Source of the DNA: Lachnospiraceae bacterium | Lineage (GTDB): Bacteria; Bacillota; Clostridia; Lachnospirales; Lachnospiraceae | Direction: 5' to 3' | Assembly: GCA_019423745.1 (NCBI GenBank) | Contig: JAHZAV010000002.1 | Coordinates: forward strand, 125,165-189,164 | DNA: 64,000 nucleotides | In this document: one piece after another, positions 7,464-16,831 of the stretch | Layout of the letters: each line of letters opens with the position of its first letter | How positions within the stretch are numbered: position 1 is the first letter of the stretch | Program-made: the position numbers and the translations under genes | Notes under the pieces: model-generated | The model's database searches: none | Told to the model about the DNA's origin: nothing | Seen by the model: the letters and a program-made list of their open reading frames with translations, nothing else

Positions 7464-9812
7464 CTAACCTGCTGCACGTTCGATATCTATGACGCCTTCC
7501 AACTGTCTTAACTTTTTCACGACAAAAGAAAGTTCTTCACGCCCATGAACGATAAATCCTGCCTCTATAGTGGCTGTTCCCTGCTTACTGGTTCGTACAT
7601 TCATAGATTTCACATCAATTTTGCATTCTGTAAAAATTTTCGACATTTCCATCAATAACCCCTGTCTGTCATGAGCGTACATCTTGATTTCTGCCAGATA
7701 TTGTCCGCCGGCCTTTTCCGCCACATCGCTTTCCCATTCTGCGTCAATAAGCCGCACTCTCTCCGCTTCTGTAAGATGAATCATATTGACGCAATCTGTT
7801 CGATGGATGGAAAGACCTCTTCCCCTCGTCACAAATCCTACAATTTCATCTCCGGGAACTGGATTACAGCATCTGGAAAATCTGACTGCCACATCATCGA
7901 TACCTTTTACAACAATTCCGCTTTTTGACTTAGCAATATGCACTTTATTTTTAGCGGCCTCTGCTAATTTTTCAAGAACAACTCCATCTGTTATCTCCTG
8001 TTTGTGTTCCTTACCGTATTCTTCTACAAGACGATTTACAACCTGTCCTTCTTTCAGACCACCGTGCCCAATTGCTGCTAAAACAGAATCCCAATCCCGA
8101 AATCCATACTTTTTCTGTACAACTTCCTGATACTTGGGCTTCATTATATCGCTCAATGTAATCGTTTTTGCTTTACAGTAAGCAGATATCATTTCTTTTC
8201 CGCGGATAATATTTTCTTCTTTAAACTCTTTTTTAAACCATTGATTAATTTTATTTTTTGCCTGAGTACTCTTTACAATATTAAGCCAATCTCGGCTTGG
8301 TCCTCTGGAATTCTGTGAGGTCAAAATCTCAATACGATCGCCATTTTGGATTTTATAATCAATATTTACCAATTTTCCATTGACCCGGGCACCAACCATT
8401 TTGTTGCCAACTGCACTGTGAATGGCATATGCAAAATCCACAGGTGTGGAGCCATTCGGCAAACTCTTGACATCTCCATTGGGTGTAAAACAATACACAT
8501 CTTCTGCGAAAAGGTCCAGATCCCCTTTAAGCATGCTTAAAAACTCCCGGTTATCGGACATATCTCTTTGCCATTCCAAAATCTGTCTCAACCAGTTGAG
8601 TTTCTCCTCTTCCTGAGCTTTAACATTTTTCTTGCCATCATTGGATTCTTTATATTTCCAATGCGCCGCAATACCATATTCCGCTGTTTTATGCATCTCC
8701 TGAGTACGAATCTGTATCTCAAAAGGCTGCCCTACTGAACTCATCAGCGTTGTATGCAAAGATTGATACATGTTGGCTTTAGGCATAGCAATATAATCCT
8801 TAAATCTTCCCGGAATAGGCGTATACATTTCATGAATTACCCCAAGCGCTGCATAACAGTCTTTTACAGAGTCTACAATAATACGCACAGCAAAAAGATC
8901 ATAAATCTGATCCACAGTCTTATCCTGATTGACCATTTTCTTATAAATGCTGAAGAAATGTTTTACTCGTCCATTAACCTCTGCCTTGATTCCTGCATTT
9001 TTTATATGCTGCGACACTTCTTCTACAATCTGCTGTACAAATTCCTCCCTCTCTGTTTTACGGGAATTAATCTGATCTACAAGATCATAAAACACCTCGG
9101 GCTGAGAATATTTTAACGCAAGATCATCCAGCTCTGTCTTAATTTTAGAAATACCAAGTCTCTGGGCAATCGGCGCATAAATGTCCATCGTCTCTTTCGC
9201 TTTTTCCTTTTGTTTCTCCGGACGCATGAACTGTAAAGTACGCATATTGTGCAGTCTGTCAGCAAGTTTTATAATGATGACTCGAATGTCTTTTGCCATA
9301 GCCAAAAACATTTTCCTCAAATTTTCCGCCTGGACTTCCAGTTTATCTGACGAGTAGGATAGTTGTCCCAATTTCGTCACGCCATCTACAAGGAGCGATA
9401 CCTCTTCCCCAAACTCTTCTTTGATTTCCTCTTCTGTCATGACAGTATCTTCTACCACGTCGTGAAGCATTCCTGACACAATGGTCTCCTTATCCATTTC
9501 CAGATCTGCAAGGATAATTGCAACCCACAGAGGATGAATGATATATGGTTCTCCAGACTTTCTCAGTTGTCCTTCATGGGCATTCTTCGCAATTCTATAT
9601 GCCTTCTCCACCATAGATACATCCGTAGAAGGGTGATACTTTCTAATCCGTCCGATCAGCATTCGATAAAGCTCATCCGGATCCTGATAATCAGCCGGTG
9701 CTTTGACCGCATGTCCATCCACAATTTCCAATCCCAGCATTTGATTTTCCATAATCGATTCCGGCGCTATACGGTTACGGCTGTCAGATTCATAAGTAGT
9801 ACTTCCTGGCAT
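7464..9812 (-). CDS. rel: Bifunctional (p)ppGpp synthetase/hydrolase Rel
   Basis: The 782-residue long RelA/SpoT homolog makes and degrades the stringent-response alarmone. The N-terminal HD hydrolase domain is intact (HDVVEDT). The synthetase domain has GRFKDYIAMPK, the RFKD form usual for bifunctional enzymes, and YQSLHT. A TGS domain follows (VYCFTPNGDVKSLPNGSTPVD), then a CC/zinc-finger region (RFSRCCNPVPGD) and a C-terminal ACT domain. The ATG at 9812 is chosen because GGAGG lies eight bases upstream; an upstream ATG would place this ribosome binding site inside the coding region. It lies between apt and a glyoxalase II-like gene; the apt-rel pairing is common in Firmicutes and joins purine salvage to stringent control. 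Confidence 0.97.
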   Translation of the reverse strand: MPGSTTYESDSRNRIAPESIMENQMLGLEIVDGHAVKAPADYQDPDELYRMLIGRIRKYHPSTDVSMVEKAYRIAKNAHEGQLRKSGEPYIIHPLWVAIILADLEMDKETIVSGMLHDVVEDTVMTEEEIKEEFGEEVSLLVDGVTKLGQLSYSSDKLEVQAENLRKMFLAMAKDIRVIIIKLADRLHNMRTLQFMRPEKQKEKAKETMDIYAPIAQRLGISKIKTELDDLALKYSQPEVFYDLVDQINSRKTEREEFVQQIVEEVSQHIKNAGIKAEVNGRVKHFFSIYKKMVNQDKTVDQIYDLFAVRIIVDSVKDCYAALGVIHEMYTPIPGRFKDYIAMPKANMYQSLHTTLMSSVGQPFEIQIRTQEMHKTAEYGIAAHWKYKESNDGKKNVKAQEEEKLNWLRQILEWQRDMSDNREFLSMLKGDLDLFAEDVYCFTPNGDVKSLPNGSTPVDFAYAIHSAVGNKMVGARVNGKLVNIDYKIQNGDRIEILTSQNSRGPSRDWLNIVKSTQAKNKINQWFKKEFKEENIIRGKEMISAYCKAKTITLSDIMKPKYQEVVQKKYGFRDWDSVLAAIGHGGLKEGQVVNRLVEEYGKEHKQEITDGVVLEKLAEAAKNKVHIAKSKSGIVVKGIDDVAVRFSRCCNPVPGDEIVGFVTRGRGLSIHRTDCVNMIHLTEAERVRLIDAEWESDVAEKAGGQYLAEIKMYAHDRQGLLMEMSKIFTECKIDVKSMNVRTSKQGTATIEAGFIVHGREELSFVVKKLRQLEGVIDIERAAG

Positions 9813-9869
9813 GCCTATTCCCTCCTTTCTCCTCTTCACTCTTCCTTTTATATATTCTATAACAAACTT

Positions 9870-10394
9870 CTATTTCCCCGGATAAATGATGACAGAATCC
9901 ATATCATAATTTTTCATTCTTTCACGACCATGCAACCCCGCCAGTTCCATAAGAAACACAATCTTTACTACTTGACCTCCCAGGCCTTCTACCAGTTTTA
10001 TAATCGCTTCTGTCGTTCCACCTGTAGCCATCAGATCATCAATGATTACAACTTTCTCTCCTTCTTTAATAGAATCGCGATGCATCTCAATAGATGCTGT
10101 TCCATACTCCAGCTCATACTCTATAGATACAGTCTCTCTTGGAAGTTTGCCTTTTTTACGGACAGGAACAAATGGTTTATTCAGATTGTACGCCAGTGGT
10201 ACACCAAAAATGAATCCTCTGGATTCCGGTCCGACAATGGCATCAAATTCTATTCCATCTAACTTCTTCTGCATTAGATCCACAGCAAGATGCAATCCCT
10301 CTGCATCCTGAAGGATACTGGTTACATCTCTGAAAATAATTCCCTGTTCTGGAAAATCAGGGATACTGGTTACATATTCTTCTATCGGCTTCAT
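9870..10394 (-). CDS. apt: Adenine phosphoribosyltransferase
   Basis: This 174-residue cytosolic enzyme joins adenine to PRPP to form AMP in purine salvage. The type I phosphoribosyltransferase PRPP loop is clear: VVIIDDLMATGGT near residue 120. GPESRGFIFG and the N-terminal IPDFPEQGIIFRD are typical of Apt. The start has GGAGG eight bases upstream. It is the first gene of apt-rel-hydrolase, with a promoter in the 87-bp gap after recJ. Confidence 0.97.
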   Translation of the reverse strand: MKPIEEYVTSIPDFPEQGIIFRDVTSILQDAEGLHLAVDLMQKKLDGIEFDAIVGPESRGFIFGVPLAYNLNKPFVPVRKKGKLPRETVSIEYELEYGTASIEMHRDSIKEGEKVVIIDDLMATGGTTEAIIKLVEGLGGQVVKIVFLMELAGLHGRERMKNYDMDSVIIYPGK

Positions 10395-10442
10395 TTTTAA
10401 GCCCTCCTATTAAATATTTCGGCAGATAACATTATATTTTTT

Positions 10443-10472
10443 AGTATATCATTAATTCCCCTTTATTGACAA
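10443..10472 (-). promoter_or_regulatory. Promoter of the apt-rel operon
   Basis: TTGTCA (10472..10467) and TATACT (10448..10443) are separated by 18 bp in the gap between recJ and apt. The predicted start lies about 45 bases before the apt start codon. Confidence 0.65.
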
Positions 10473-10481
10473 GAGTCAGAC

Positions 10482-12248
10482 TTACGTGATCTGATAGTGG
10501 GTCAATACAATCTGTACCTTTCTTTCTCCCATATATTCATTAACTCCCGGATAATAAGTAATAGACATTTGGATTCTCTGACAAGCTCCGGCAAAAAACT
10601 TCTCCCTGATTTCTTTATTATAATGCTGTTCCACTTCATCCATGAAACAAGCTATATCACCAAAATACACGGCTTCCACACAAGTTCCATATCCATCCTG
10701 CAGCCGCATCTTAAGTACATTTTGATTTTTTCCCAATAACCGTGCCGAAATCACTTTCACCTGTTTTTCTGCAAAAACCGGTTTAGGATTTCCCTTTCCA
10801 AAAGGTTCCAAAAGTTCCAGTTCCCGGATAAACTCTTCCGTTACCCTAGCAAATGGAAGTTGCATATCAATGGATACTTTTTCCTGCATATCTTCCTCTT
10901 TCAAAGTACAAACAGCATTGATTCCCTGACGAAAACGCTCAACATTTTCTTTGGGCAAAGACAGTCCTGCCGCCAGTTTATGCCCTCCGAATTTTGTCAG
11001 AAGATTTCTGCATTTATTAAGTTCATCATACATATGGTAGGCTTCAATAGAACGTCCGGATCCTTTTACTTCATTTCCCGAATCTGTCAGCACAAAAACC
11101 GGCTTGTAATACCGCTCCCGAATTCTTCCTGCCACAATCCCCGCCAAGCTTTCATGGCAGTCCGGAAGATAAAGAACAAGCACTCTGTCTCGACACACCG
11201 GCGTTTCTTCCATCTGCTCTATAGCTGTTTTTACCGCTATTTCTGTCATGTCTTTTCTACTGTCATTTAATGCTTTTAAATCTCCGGCCAATACATCTGC
11301 CTGTGTCTTTGTCTCTGCAGCCAAAAGCTCCAGGGATCTTTTGGCTGTATCCAGCCTGCCACTTGCATTCAAACAAGGCCCCAACACAAACCCAATATGG
11401 TAACTGCTGATTTTAGAAGCATCCGTCTTTGTACATTCCATTAAAGATTTGAGACCCAGATTTGAAGTAGACTGTAGCATTTCAAGTCCTTGTTTCACAA
11501 AGATCCGATTTTCTCCAGTAAGATCCATCACATCTCCAACCGTGGCTATCGCCACTTCTTCCATCAAGTAGTCTATATCTGCAGAATCTTTTCCTGATGC
11601 CTCATACAATGCTTCCATCAACTTATATGCAACTGCTGCACCGCACAGCCCCTTAAAAGGATAAGGACAGTCCAAACGCTTAGGATCCACTACCGCATCC
11701 CCCGGAGGAAGGATATAACTCCTTTCCCCATTTTCCTCCCTATATGGGATCTCATGATGATCTGTCACAATAATTGTCATCCCAAGACTTTTTCCATAGG
11801 CGATCTCCTCTGCAGCTGCAATTCCATTATCACATGTTATAATTGTATCCGTCTCCGCTTTCGCCGCTCTGTCTATAAGACTATGATTAATCCCATAGCC
11901 ATCTGTCATACGATCCGGGATATCAATATCCACACAAGCACCAAGACCTCTTAATCCCTCCCAAAGGATATATGTGGCATTCACTCCATCGATATCATAA
12001 TCCCCGATCACTCGAATTTTTGCTCCTTCCCGAATCTTTTCCAAAAGGATCTCTACCGCTTTGTCCATATCCTTCATTAACATTCCATCATGAAGATCTG
12101 CAATTGTTCCATAAAGATAATTTTGTATTTCCTCATCGCCAATAATCCCTCTGTTCCTTACAAGCACCGCAAGATAAGGACTGATATGAAATTTTCTGCT
12201 GATCGCCTGAAAATCTGCACCTTTTCTAAGTAAAACCCAACGTTCCAT
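10482..12248 (-). CDS. recJ: Single-stranded-DNA-specific exonuclease RecJ
   Basis: This 588-residue 5'-3' ssDNA exonuclease acts in recombination and mismatch repair. It has the DHH-family metal motifs: IGDYDIDGVNATYI (about 80), TCDNGIAA, VTDHHEIP (the DHH signature) and VVDPKRLDCPYPFKGLCG. The DHHA1-like region with LVLYLPDCHESLAGIVAGR and GSGRSIEAYHM (about 350-410) follows, and a C-terminal OB-like domain ends the protein. The length suits compact Clostridial RecJ. Its start codon follows AAGGAAGAG. A hairpin separates it from secDF. Confidence 0.95.
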   Translation of the reverse strand: MERWVLLRKGADFQAISRKFHISPYLAVLVRNRGIIGDEEIQNYLYGTIADLHDGMLMKDMDKAVEILLEKIREGAKIRVIGDYDIDGVNATYILWEGLRGLGACVDIDIPDRMTDGYGINHSLIDRAAKAETDTIITCDNGIAAAEEIAYGKSLGMTIIVTDHHEIPYREENGERSYILPPGDAVVDPKRLDCPYPFKGLCGAAVAYKLMEALYEASGKDSADIDYLMEEVAIATVGDVMDLTGENRIFVKQGLEMLQSTSNLGLKSLMECTKTDASKISSYHIGFVLGPCLNASGRLDTAKRSLELLAAETKTQADVLAGDLKALNDSRKDMTEIAVKTAIEQMEETPVCRDRVLVLYLPDCHESLAGIVAGRIRERYYKPVFVLTDSGNEVKGSGRSIEAYHMYDELNKCRNLLTKFGGHKLAAGLSLPKENVERFRQGINAVCTLKEEDMQEKVSIDMQLPFARVTEEFIRELELLEPFGKGNPKPVFAEKQVKVISARLLGKNQNVLKMRLQDGYGTCVEAVYFGDIACFMDEVEQHYNKEIREKFFAGACQRIQMSITYYPGVNEYMGERKVQIVLTHYQIT

Positions 12249-12268
12249 CTTTCTCTTCCTTACTATGT

Positions 12269-12305
12269 AAAAGAGAGGTGCGACAAAACTGCACCCCTCT
12301 CTTTT
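12269..12305 (-). terminator. Terminator-like hairpin between secDF and recJ
   Basis: On the minus strand AAAAGAGAGGGGTGC (12305..12291) pairs with GCACCTCTCTTTT (12281..12269) around a nine-base loop, leaving a two-base bulge. The tail is TTTTACATAG, a short T-run. It begins three bases after the secDF stop and may only partly stop transcription into recJ. Confidence 0.65.
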
Positions 12306-12308
12306 CTT

Positions 12309-14495
12309 CTATTTTTTCTTTTTCCCTTTTTTGCTGACTTTTTCCGGTACTTTTTTCACTCCAATTTTGGCCTTCATCACATACCACAAAGAACCTGTGA
12401 TACATACAGAAGAATAAGCTCCACATACAATACCCACCATCAAAGGTAGTGCAAACTCCTTGATGGAGCTGACACCAAGAATATACAATACTGCAATCGT
12501 CATGAATGTAGTTAATGAAGTATAAATACTTCTGGTTAAGGTCTGCGTGATACTCTTATTTACCAAATATGCAAGATCTGTCGTTTTGGTTTGCAGACGT
12601 AATTCTTCACGGATACGGTCAAAAATTACTATTGTAGCATTGATAGAATATCCGAAAATCGTCAACAAGCAGGCGATAAAGGTGTTTCCCACAGATATTC
12701 TTGATACTGCGTAAAATATAATTACAATAAGCACATCATGCAACAGTGCCAGAACAGCACTGGTCGCAAACCGGATATCTTTAAACCGCAGCCAGATATA
12801 AAGCAACATAAATACAGTTGCTACAATTACAGCAACAACTGCATCCTTACGCATCTCGCTGCTGACAGTAGAACTAATATTTTCTGATGTAATCTTACTT
12901 TCATCTACCTGGAAATTATCAACAAGTGCCTGATTTAATTCCTCACGTTTATCCAGATCCAGAGTCACTGTCTTAATCACAACCTGATTGGTTCCTGCAA
13001 CCTTTTGAGTCTGTACATTTTTATCTCCCGTTACCTTTTCTACAACCGGAACGATTTCAGAATCAATCTCATCAATCGTATAGTCCTCATTAAAGGTTAC
13101 ATTGGTAGAAGTACCCCCCTCAAACTCCAGACTGTAAGCCATAGCACCTTTTCCTCTGGCAGAATTGATACCCATATATGCAATACCGGCAACAATTACC
13201 ACAAGTGAAATTGCAAAAAATATTGCTTTCTTTCCAACAAAATTAATGGGTTCTCTTTCCTTCCTTGGCCGATAGTAAAGTTTTTCATTTTTTAATCCTA
13301 CCGCATAGAATGCAAATACAATCACTCTTGTAATCACAAGTGCAGTAAACATAGAAACAATAATACCAATTCCCAATGTCTGTGCAAAACCTTTTACACT
13401 TCCACTTCCAAGGAACCATAGAACAACCGCTGCGATCAAAGTTGTTACATTACCGTCTACAATAGCTGACATTGCCTTATTGAAGCCGGATTTCAAAGCA
13501 TTGCGAACGCTCTTTCCTTTTGTCATTTCCTCTTTTACACGGGCAAAAATAATGACATTCGCATCCACAGCCATACCAATACTAAGGATGATACCTGCAA
13601 TACCAGGCAGGGTCAACGTTACATTAAACGCATTTAAAATTACCAGGACGAGACCTGTATAGATCAAAAGTGCTAAACCGGACGCCAAACCTGGCAGAAG
13701 ATAAACAAAACACAAAAATACAAATATGAGCGCCAGACCAATCGCTCCGGCAAGCAAGCTCGTACTGATTGCCTGCTCTCCAAGCTGTGCACCTACTACA
13801 TTAGAACGAAGTTCCTCAAGTTCAAGCTTCAAACCTCCAATACGGATCGTAGATGCAAGATTTTCTGCCTCTTCATACGTGAAATTTCCAGTAATAAAAG
13901 CCTGTCCTCCTGTAATAGCATCCTGTACAGTAGGCGCGCTGATTGTTTCTCCATCATAAATAATAGCAATCTGCTTTCCAATATTTTCACTGGTAGCATC
14001 TGCAAATTTCTTTGTTCCTTCTTCCGTCAAGTCCAATTCTACCGAATACTCTGTTGCCCCAGTTGTCTGATTTTGTCCTGACTGAACAGATGCTGTCTTT
14101 ACATCTGACCCCGTGATAACTGTCTCGCCGTCTGTTGTCTGAAATGCCAGTGATCCTGGTTTCCCAAGTTCCTCCAGAATCGCATTGGCATCGCTTACTC
14201 CAGGAATTTCGATATTAATACGGTCGTCTCCTTCCTGGTAAACGCTAGCCTCAGTACTATACTGTTCTACACGTCTCTGAAGCTTATAGATTGTATCACT
14301 CATTTCTTCACTGGTAGGATTCTCATCCTTTACCTGATAAGTAATACTAACACCACCGGCCAGGTCCAGACCTAGCGTAATATTTCTGGTTGCCCCTGTT
14401 CCCAGCTCACCAAACCCTTTCACACAGGTAAATGCAAGAAGCACCAGCAGTGCCGCTGTTAAAATCAGGCTTAATATGCCCTTCTTCTTATTCAT
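12309..14495 (-). CDS. secDF: SecDF fusion protein translocase subunit
   Basis: This 728-residue membrane protein uses the proton motive force to help pull exported proteins out of the Sec channel. SecD and SecF are fused in one chain. A first transmembrane helix is followed by an extracytoplasmic P1 domain (about 35-235, with LGLDLAGGVSI), then TM helices with LPGIAGIILSIGMAVDANVIIFARVKEE (listed here as LPGIAGIILSIG and DANVIIFARVKEE, the SecD D4 region). The SecF half begins near 425, with GGTSTNVTF and later TIFGYSINATIVIFDRIRE. The tail is lysine-rich. It starts three bases after scfB, an arrangement conserved for the SCIFF locus, and is probably cotranscribed with scfA-scfB. Confidence 0.96.
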   Translation of the reverse strand: MNKKKGILSLILTAALLVLLAFTCVKGFGELGTGATRNITLGLDLAGGVSITYQVKDENPTSEEMSDTIYKLQRRVEQYSTEASVYQEGDDRINIEIPGVSDANAILEELGKPGSLAFQTTDGETVITGSDVKTASVQSGQNQTTGATEYSVELDLTEEGTKKFADATSENIGKQIAIIYDGETISAPTVQDAITGGQAFITGNFTYEEAENLASTIRIGGLKLELEELRSNVVGAQLGEQAISTSLLAGAIGLALIFVFLCFVYLLPGLASGLALLIYTGLVLVILNAFNVTLTLPGIAGIILSIGMAVDANVIIFARVKEEMTKGKSVRNALKSGFNKAMSAIVDGNVTTLIAAVVLWFLGSGSVKGFAQTLGIGIIVSMFTALVITRVIVFAFYAVGLKNEKLYYRPRKEREPINFVGKKAIFFAISLVVIVAGIAYMGINSARGKGAMAYSLEFEGGTSTNVTFNEDYTIDEIDSEIVPVVEKVTGDKNVQTQKVAGTNQVVIKTVTLDLDKREELNQALVDNFQVDESKITSENISSTVSSEMRKDAVVAVIVATVFMLLYIWLRFKDIRFATSAVLALLHDVLIVIIFYAVSRISVGNTFIACLLTIFGYSINATIVIFDRIREELRLQTKTTDLAYLVNKSITQTLTRSIYTSLTTFMTIAVLYILGVSSIKEFALPLMVGIVCGAYSSVCITGSLWYVMKAKIGVKKVPEKVSKKGKKKK

Positions 14496-14498
14496 TGC

Positions 14499-15908
14499 CT
14501 ACACTCCTTCTTCTTCTATTTGTGCCATTGCCGCTTTCATCATAATCGCACACTCTACACGTTTCCGTTGCATTTCACAGCCAATATCATAAGTATCATG
14601 AATGGTACCATGGAAATTATAGGAATTAGCCATACATCCGCCGCTGCAGTAGAATTTTGCAAAACAATCCCTGCATTTTTCCTTGGAATATACACTGCAT
14701 CCTCTAAATTCTTCTGCAATCTCCGGTTTGGTAATTCCTTCATCCACATTTCCCATCAAAAACTCTTCTTTACCAACGAACTGATGGCAAGGATATAAAT
14801 CCCCCCACGGTGTCACTGCTAAATATTCCGTACCAGATCCACAACCGGATAAACGTTTCGAAATACAGGGACCTCCTTCCAAATCAATCATAAAATGGAA
14901 GAATTGGAAGCCTCTTCCTTCTTTTTCCCTCTGTATCATAATTTGGGCAAGTTTATCATATTCTTCACATATCTTCGGGATATCTTCCTGTCTGATTGCA
15001 TAAGGATCAGATTCCTCCCCTACTACTGGTTCAATAGACATCTGTTTAAATCCAAGATCTGCAAAATGAAGAATATCATTAGAAAAATCCAGATTATTCC
15101 TTGTAAAGGTTCCCCGGATATAATATTTCTCCTGATTTCTGCTCTCGGCAAGCTTCTGAAATTTAGGCACGATCAGATCATAACTTCCTTTTCCATTTCT
15201 AAAAGGTCTCATCTGGTCGTTAATTTCCTTTCTTCCGTCCAGACTTAACACGACATTATCCATTTCTTTATTAATAAATTCCTGTATCTCATCATTAAGC
15301 AGTACACCATTAGTTGTTACAGTAAAACGGAAATGTTTATCATGAAGTTTTTCCTGCTCTCTGCCATATGCCACCAAATCCTTGACTACCTGCCAATTCA
15401 TCAACGGCTCCCCTCCAAAGAAATCTACTTCCAGATTTCTTCTGCTGCCAGAATTCTGTATCAGGAAATCCAGCGCCTTACGCCCTACTTCATAGCTCAT
15501 CAATGCCCTGCGTCCATGGTATTCTCCCTCTTCAGCAAAGCAATATTTACAGGCAAGGTTGCAATCATGTGCAATATGAAGGCACAGTGCCTTAACCACA
15601 GTCTTTCTTTTCTTTACTTCTCCTACATATGGCTCATAAATATCCTCTGTAAAAAGCCTTCCTGCCTGTGTAAGCTCTATAATATCATCCAGTGCATCCT
15701 CAATTTCTTCTTTTTTATATGTATCTTTCATTCTGTCAAGAAGCATTTGTTTCGTTTCCGGTTGTTCCAGGCTTTTAACCGTCGGTTCCTCTTCTCCCTC
15801 CTGCAAGAGCTCCAGCATCCGGTAACACAGATCATCTACCAGGTGCACTGCTCCGCTATACACATCCAGAACAATATTATAACCATTATTACGGTACTGA
15901 TGTATCAC
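14499..15908 (-). CDS. scfB: SCIFF peptide radical SAM maturase
   Basis: The 469-residue enzyme modifies the neighbouring six-cysteine peptide; known relatives (CteB, Tte1186) form Cys-Thr thioether bonds. The first 100 residues resemble a RiPP recognition domain. The radical SAM motif is CNLACKYC (C116, C120, C123). The C-terminal SPASM region has many cysteines, including GCGSGTEYLAVTPWGDLYPCHQ (seen as CGSGTEYLAV and DLYPCHQFV) and CRDCFAKFYCSGGCMANS, for two extra iron-sulfur clusters. The start codon is GTG, with AAAGGGG upstream, consistent with low expression relative to the peptide. It lies 252 bp after scfA and directly before secDF. Confidence 0.95.
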   Translation of the reverse strand: MIHQYRNNGYNIVLDVYSGAVHLVDDLCYRMLELLQEGEEEPTVKSLEQPETKQMLLDRMKDTYKKEEIEDALDDIIELTQAGRLFTEDIYEPYVGEVKKRKTVVKALCLHIAHDCNLACKYCFAEEGEYHGRRALMSYEVGRKALDFLIQNSGSRRNLEVDFFGGEPLMNWQVVKDLVAYGREQEKLHDKHFRFTVTTNGVLLNDEIQEFINKEMDNVVLSLDGRKEINDQMRPFRNGKGSYDLIVPKFQKLAESRNQEKYYIRGTFTRNNLDFSNDILHFADLGFKQMSIEPVVGEESDPYAIRQEDIPKICEEYDKLAQIMIQREKEGRGFQFFHFMIDLEGGPCISKRLSGCGSGTEYLAVTPWGDLYPCHQFVGKEEFLMGNVDEGITKPEIAEEFRGCSVYSKEKCRDCFAKFYCSGGCMANSYNFHGTIHDTYDIGCEMQRKRVECAIMMKAAMAQIEEEGV

Positions 15909-16084
15909 CCTTTCGTACCCCTTTCTGTTTTTGTTTCCTCTTTTTTACTCTATTCGAAAAATAAAGCGGAATCTATCCACTTTATTATTCTTTTAATATG
16001 TAACAATATATTTTTGTCTTTCAATCTGCTGATACAGCGCTGAATAAATCTCAGCCGCAAAAAATTCTCTAAAAAAGCACAAAA

Positions 16085-16121
16085 TGTATCGTATAGGGAA
16101 CCCAGTTTCCTATACGATACA
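16085..16121 (-). terminator. Hairpin between scfA and scfB
   Basis: Perfect 13-bp arms (TGTATCGTATAGG at 16121..16109, and its complement at 16097..16085) enclose an 11-base loop. On the minus strand it is followed by ATTTTGTGCTTTTTT, a broken T-run. It lies 39 bases after the scfA stop. It probably ends or processes most transcripts after the peptide gene, leaving less message for the maturase. Confidence 0.7.
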
Positions 16122-16160
16122 AACATTACCTCTTATTGAGCTTCTTTGTTCATCAGTTCC

Positions 16161-16304
16161 TTATTTCTTCTGTTCGCATGTCTGATTTCCTACTGTACAG
16201 GAAGTTTTGCAAGCAGATTGACAGGATGTCTGACATTCTCCACAGCCACCTTTTTTCATTGTATTATTTAAGGTCTGTGTATTCAATGTTTTTATATGTT
16301 TCAT
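16161..16304 (-). CDS. scfA: Six-cysteine peptide SCIFF precursor
   Basis: This 47-residue RiPP precursor is nearly universal in Clostridia. It begins MKHIKTLNTQTLNN, the conserved leader, and carries six cysteines at 21, 24, 28, 32, 36 and 43, interspersed with Thr and Ser, the substrate for thioether crosslinking by the adjacent radical SAM enzyme. It ends EQKK. AAGGAGG is upstream of the ATG with normal spacing. The biological role of the mature peptide is not established. It is too short for most gene callers but matches the family in length and pattern. Confidence 0.96.
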   Translation of the reverse strand: MKHIKTLNTQTLNNTMKKGGCGECQTSCQSACKTSCTVGNQTCEQKK

Positions 16305-16339
16305 CCTTGCAGCCTCCTTCTCTTTCTTTAACTTATGCT

Positions 16340-16348
16340 ATTATAGCA
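16340..16348 (-). promoter_or_regulatory. Extended -10 promoter of scfA
   Basis: TGCTATAAT (16348..16340) is an extended -10 element with a perfect TATAAT, 36 bases upstream of the scfA ATG. The -35 region is poor, as is common for extended -10 promoters. The scfA-scfB-secDF unit probably starts here. Confidence 0.65.
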
Positions 16349-16375
16349 CATGCCCCTGCTTTTTGGAAGTATTTT

Positions 16376-16750
16376 TTAGGAAATCATTCCTCCGATCATT
16401 CCTCCTCCAGCGCACAAAAGAAAGGTTGTCACCATGTGTATTCCGCTGCCATCAAAACTCCTATATACTCCCAAAGTAATAAATACAAGGAGCAGAAAAT
16501 ACAACACACCGATTGTCATTCCCCATACAAATCGTCTCACTTTAGCAGTTTTTCCAATTACAATACCTCCCACCAAAGTAGCTGCAATGTAGATGGCTAC
16601 AATCCCTGCAGATACTGCCTGTTCTCCCAATTTGAGTTTATACAGCAGAAAAGCAAGCCCTATAAGAAGCACTCCTGTCACAATATAAGAAATCAACAGC
16701 GCTTTTAATACCCACAGTATTTTCGTTTCTTTCCCCATTTTTCTATCCAT
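16376..16750 (-). CDS. TIGR04086 family membrane protein
   Basis: The 124-residue integral membrane protein has four predicted helices: LLISYIVTGVLLIGLAFLLY, an AGIVAIYIAATLVGGIVIG segment, FVWGMTIGVLYFLLLVFITL, and a C-terminal TTFLLCAGGGMIGGMIS. Glycine-rich helices are typical of TIGR04086, a small family found next to SCIFF genes in Clostridia. Its function is not known. The ATG at 16750 is preferred, with AAGGAG eight bases upstream; an upstream in-frame start has no such site. It directly precedes the scfA promoter. A role linked to SCIFF is only suggested by context. Confidence 0.8.
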   Translation of the reverse strand: MDRKMGKETKILWVLKALLISYIVTGVLLIGLAFLLYKLKLGEQAVSAGIVAIYIAATLVGGIVIGKTAKVRRFVWGMTIGVLYFLLLVFITLGVYRSFDGSGIHMVTTFLLCAGGGMIGGMIS

Positions 16751-16831
16751 ATCCTTTTCTCCTTGTCCAGTCATTTCCTATCTAATTGATATGAAAGGAT
16801 AAGACAGTTTATGAATAGGATATGAGATTTT

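Noticed and set aside
9534..10262. A 242-codon plus-strand open frame
   Set aside because: It lies over rel and apt on the opposite strand; the frame is a mirror of real coding sequence.
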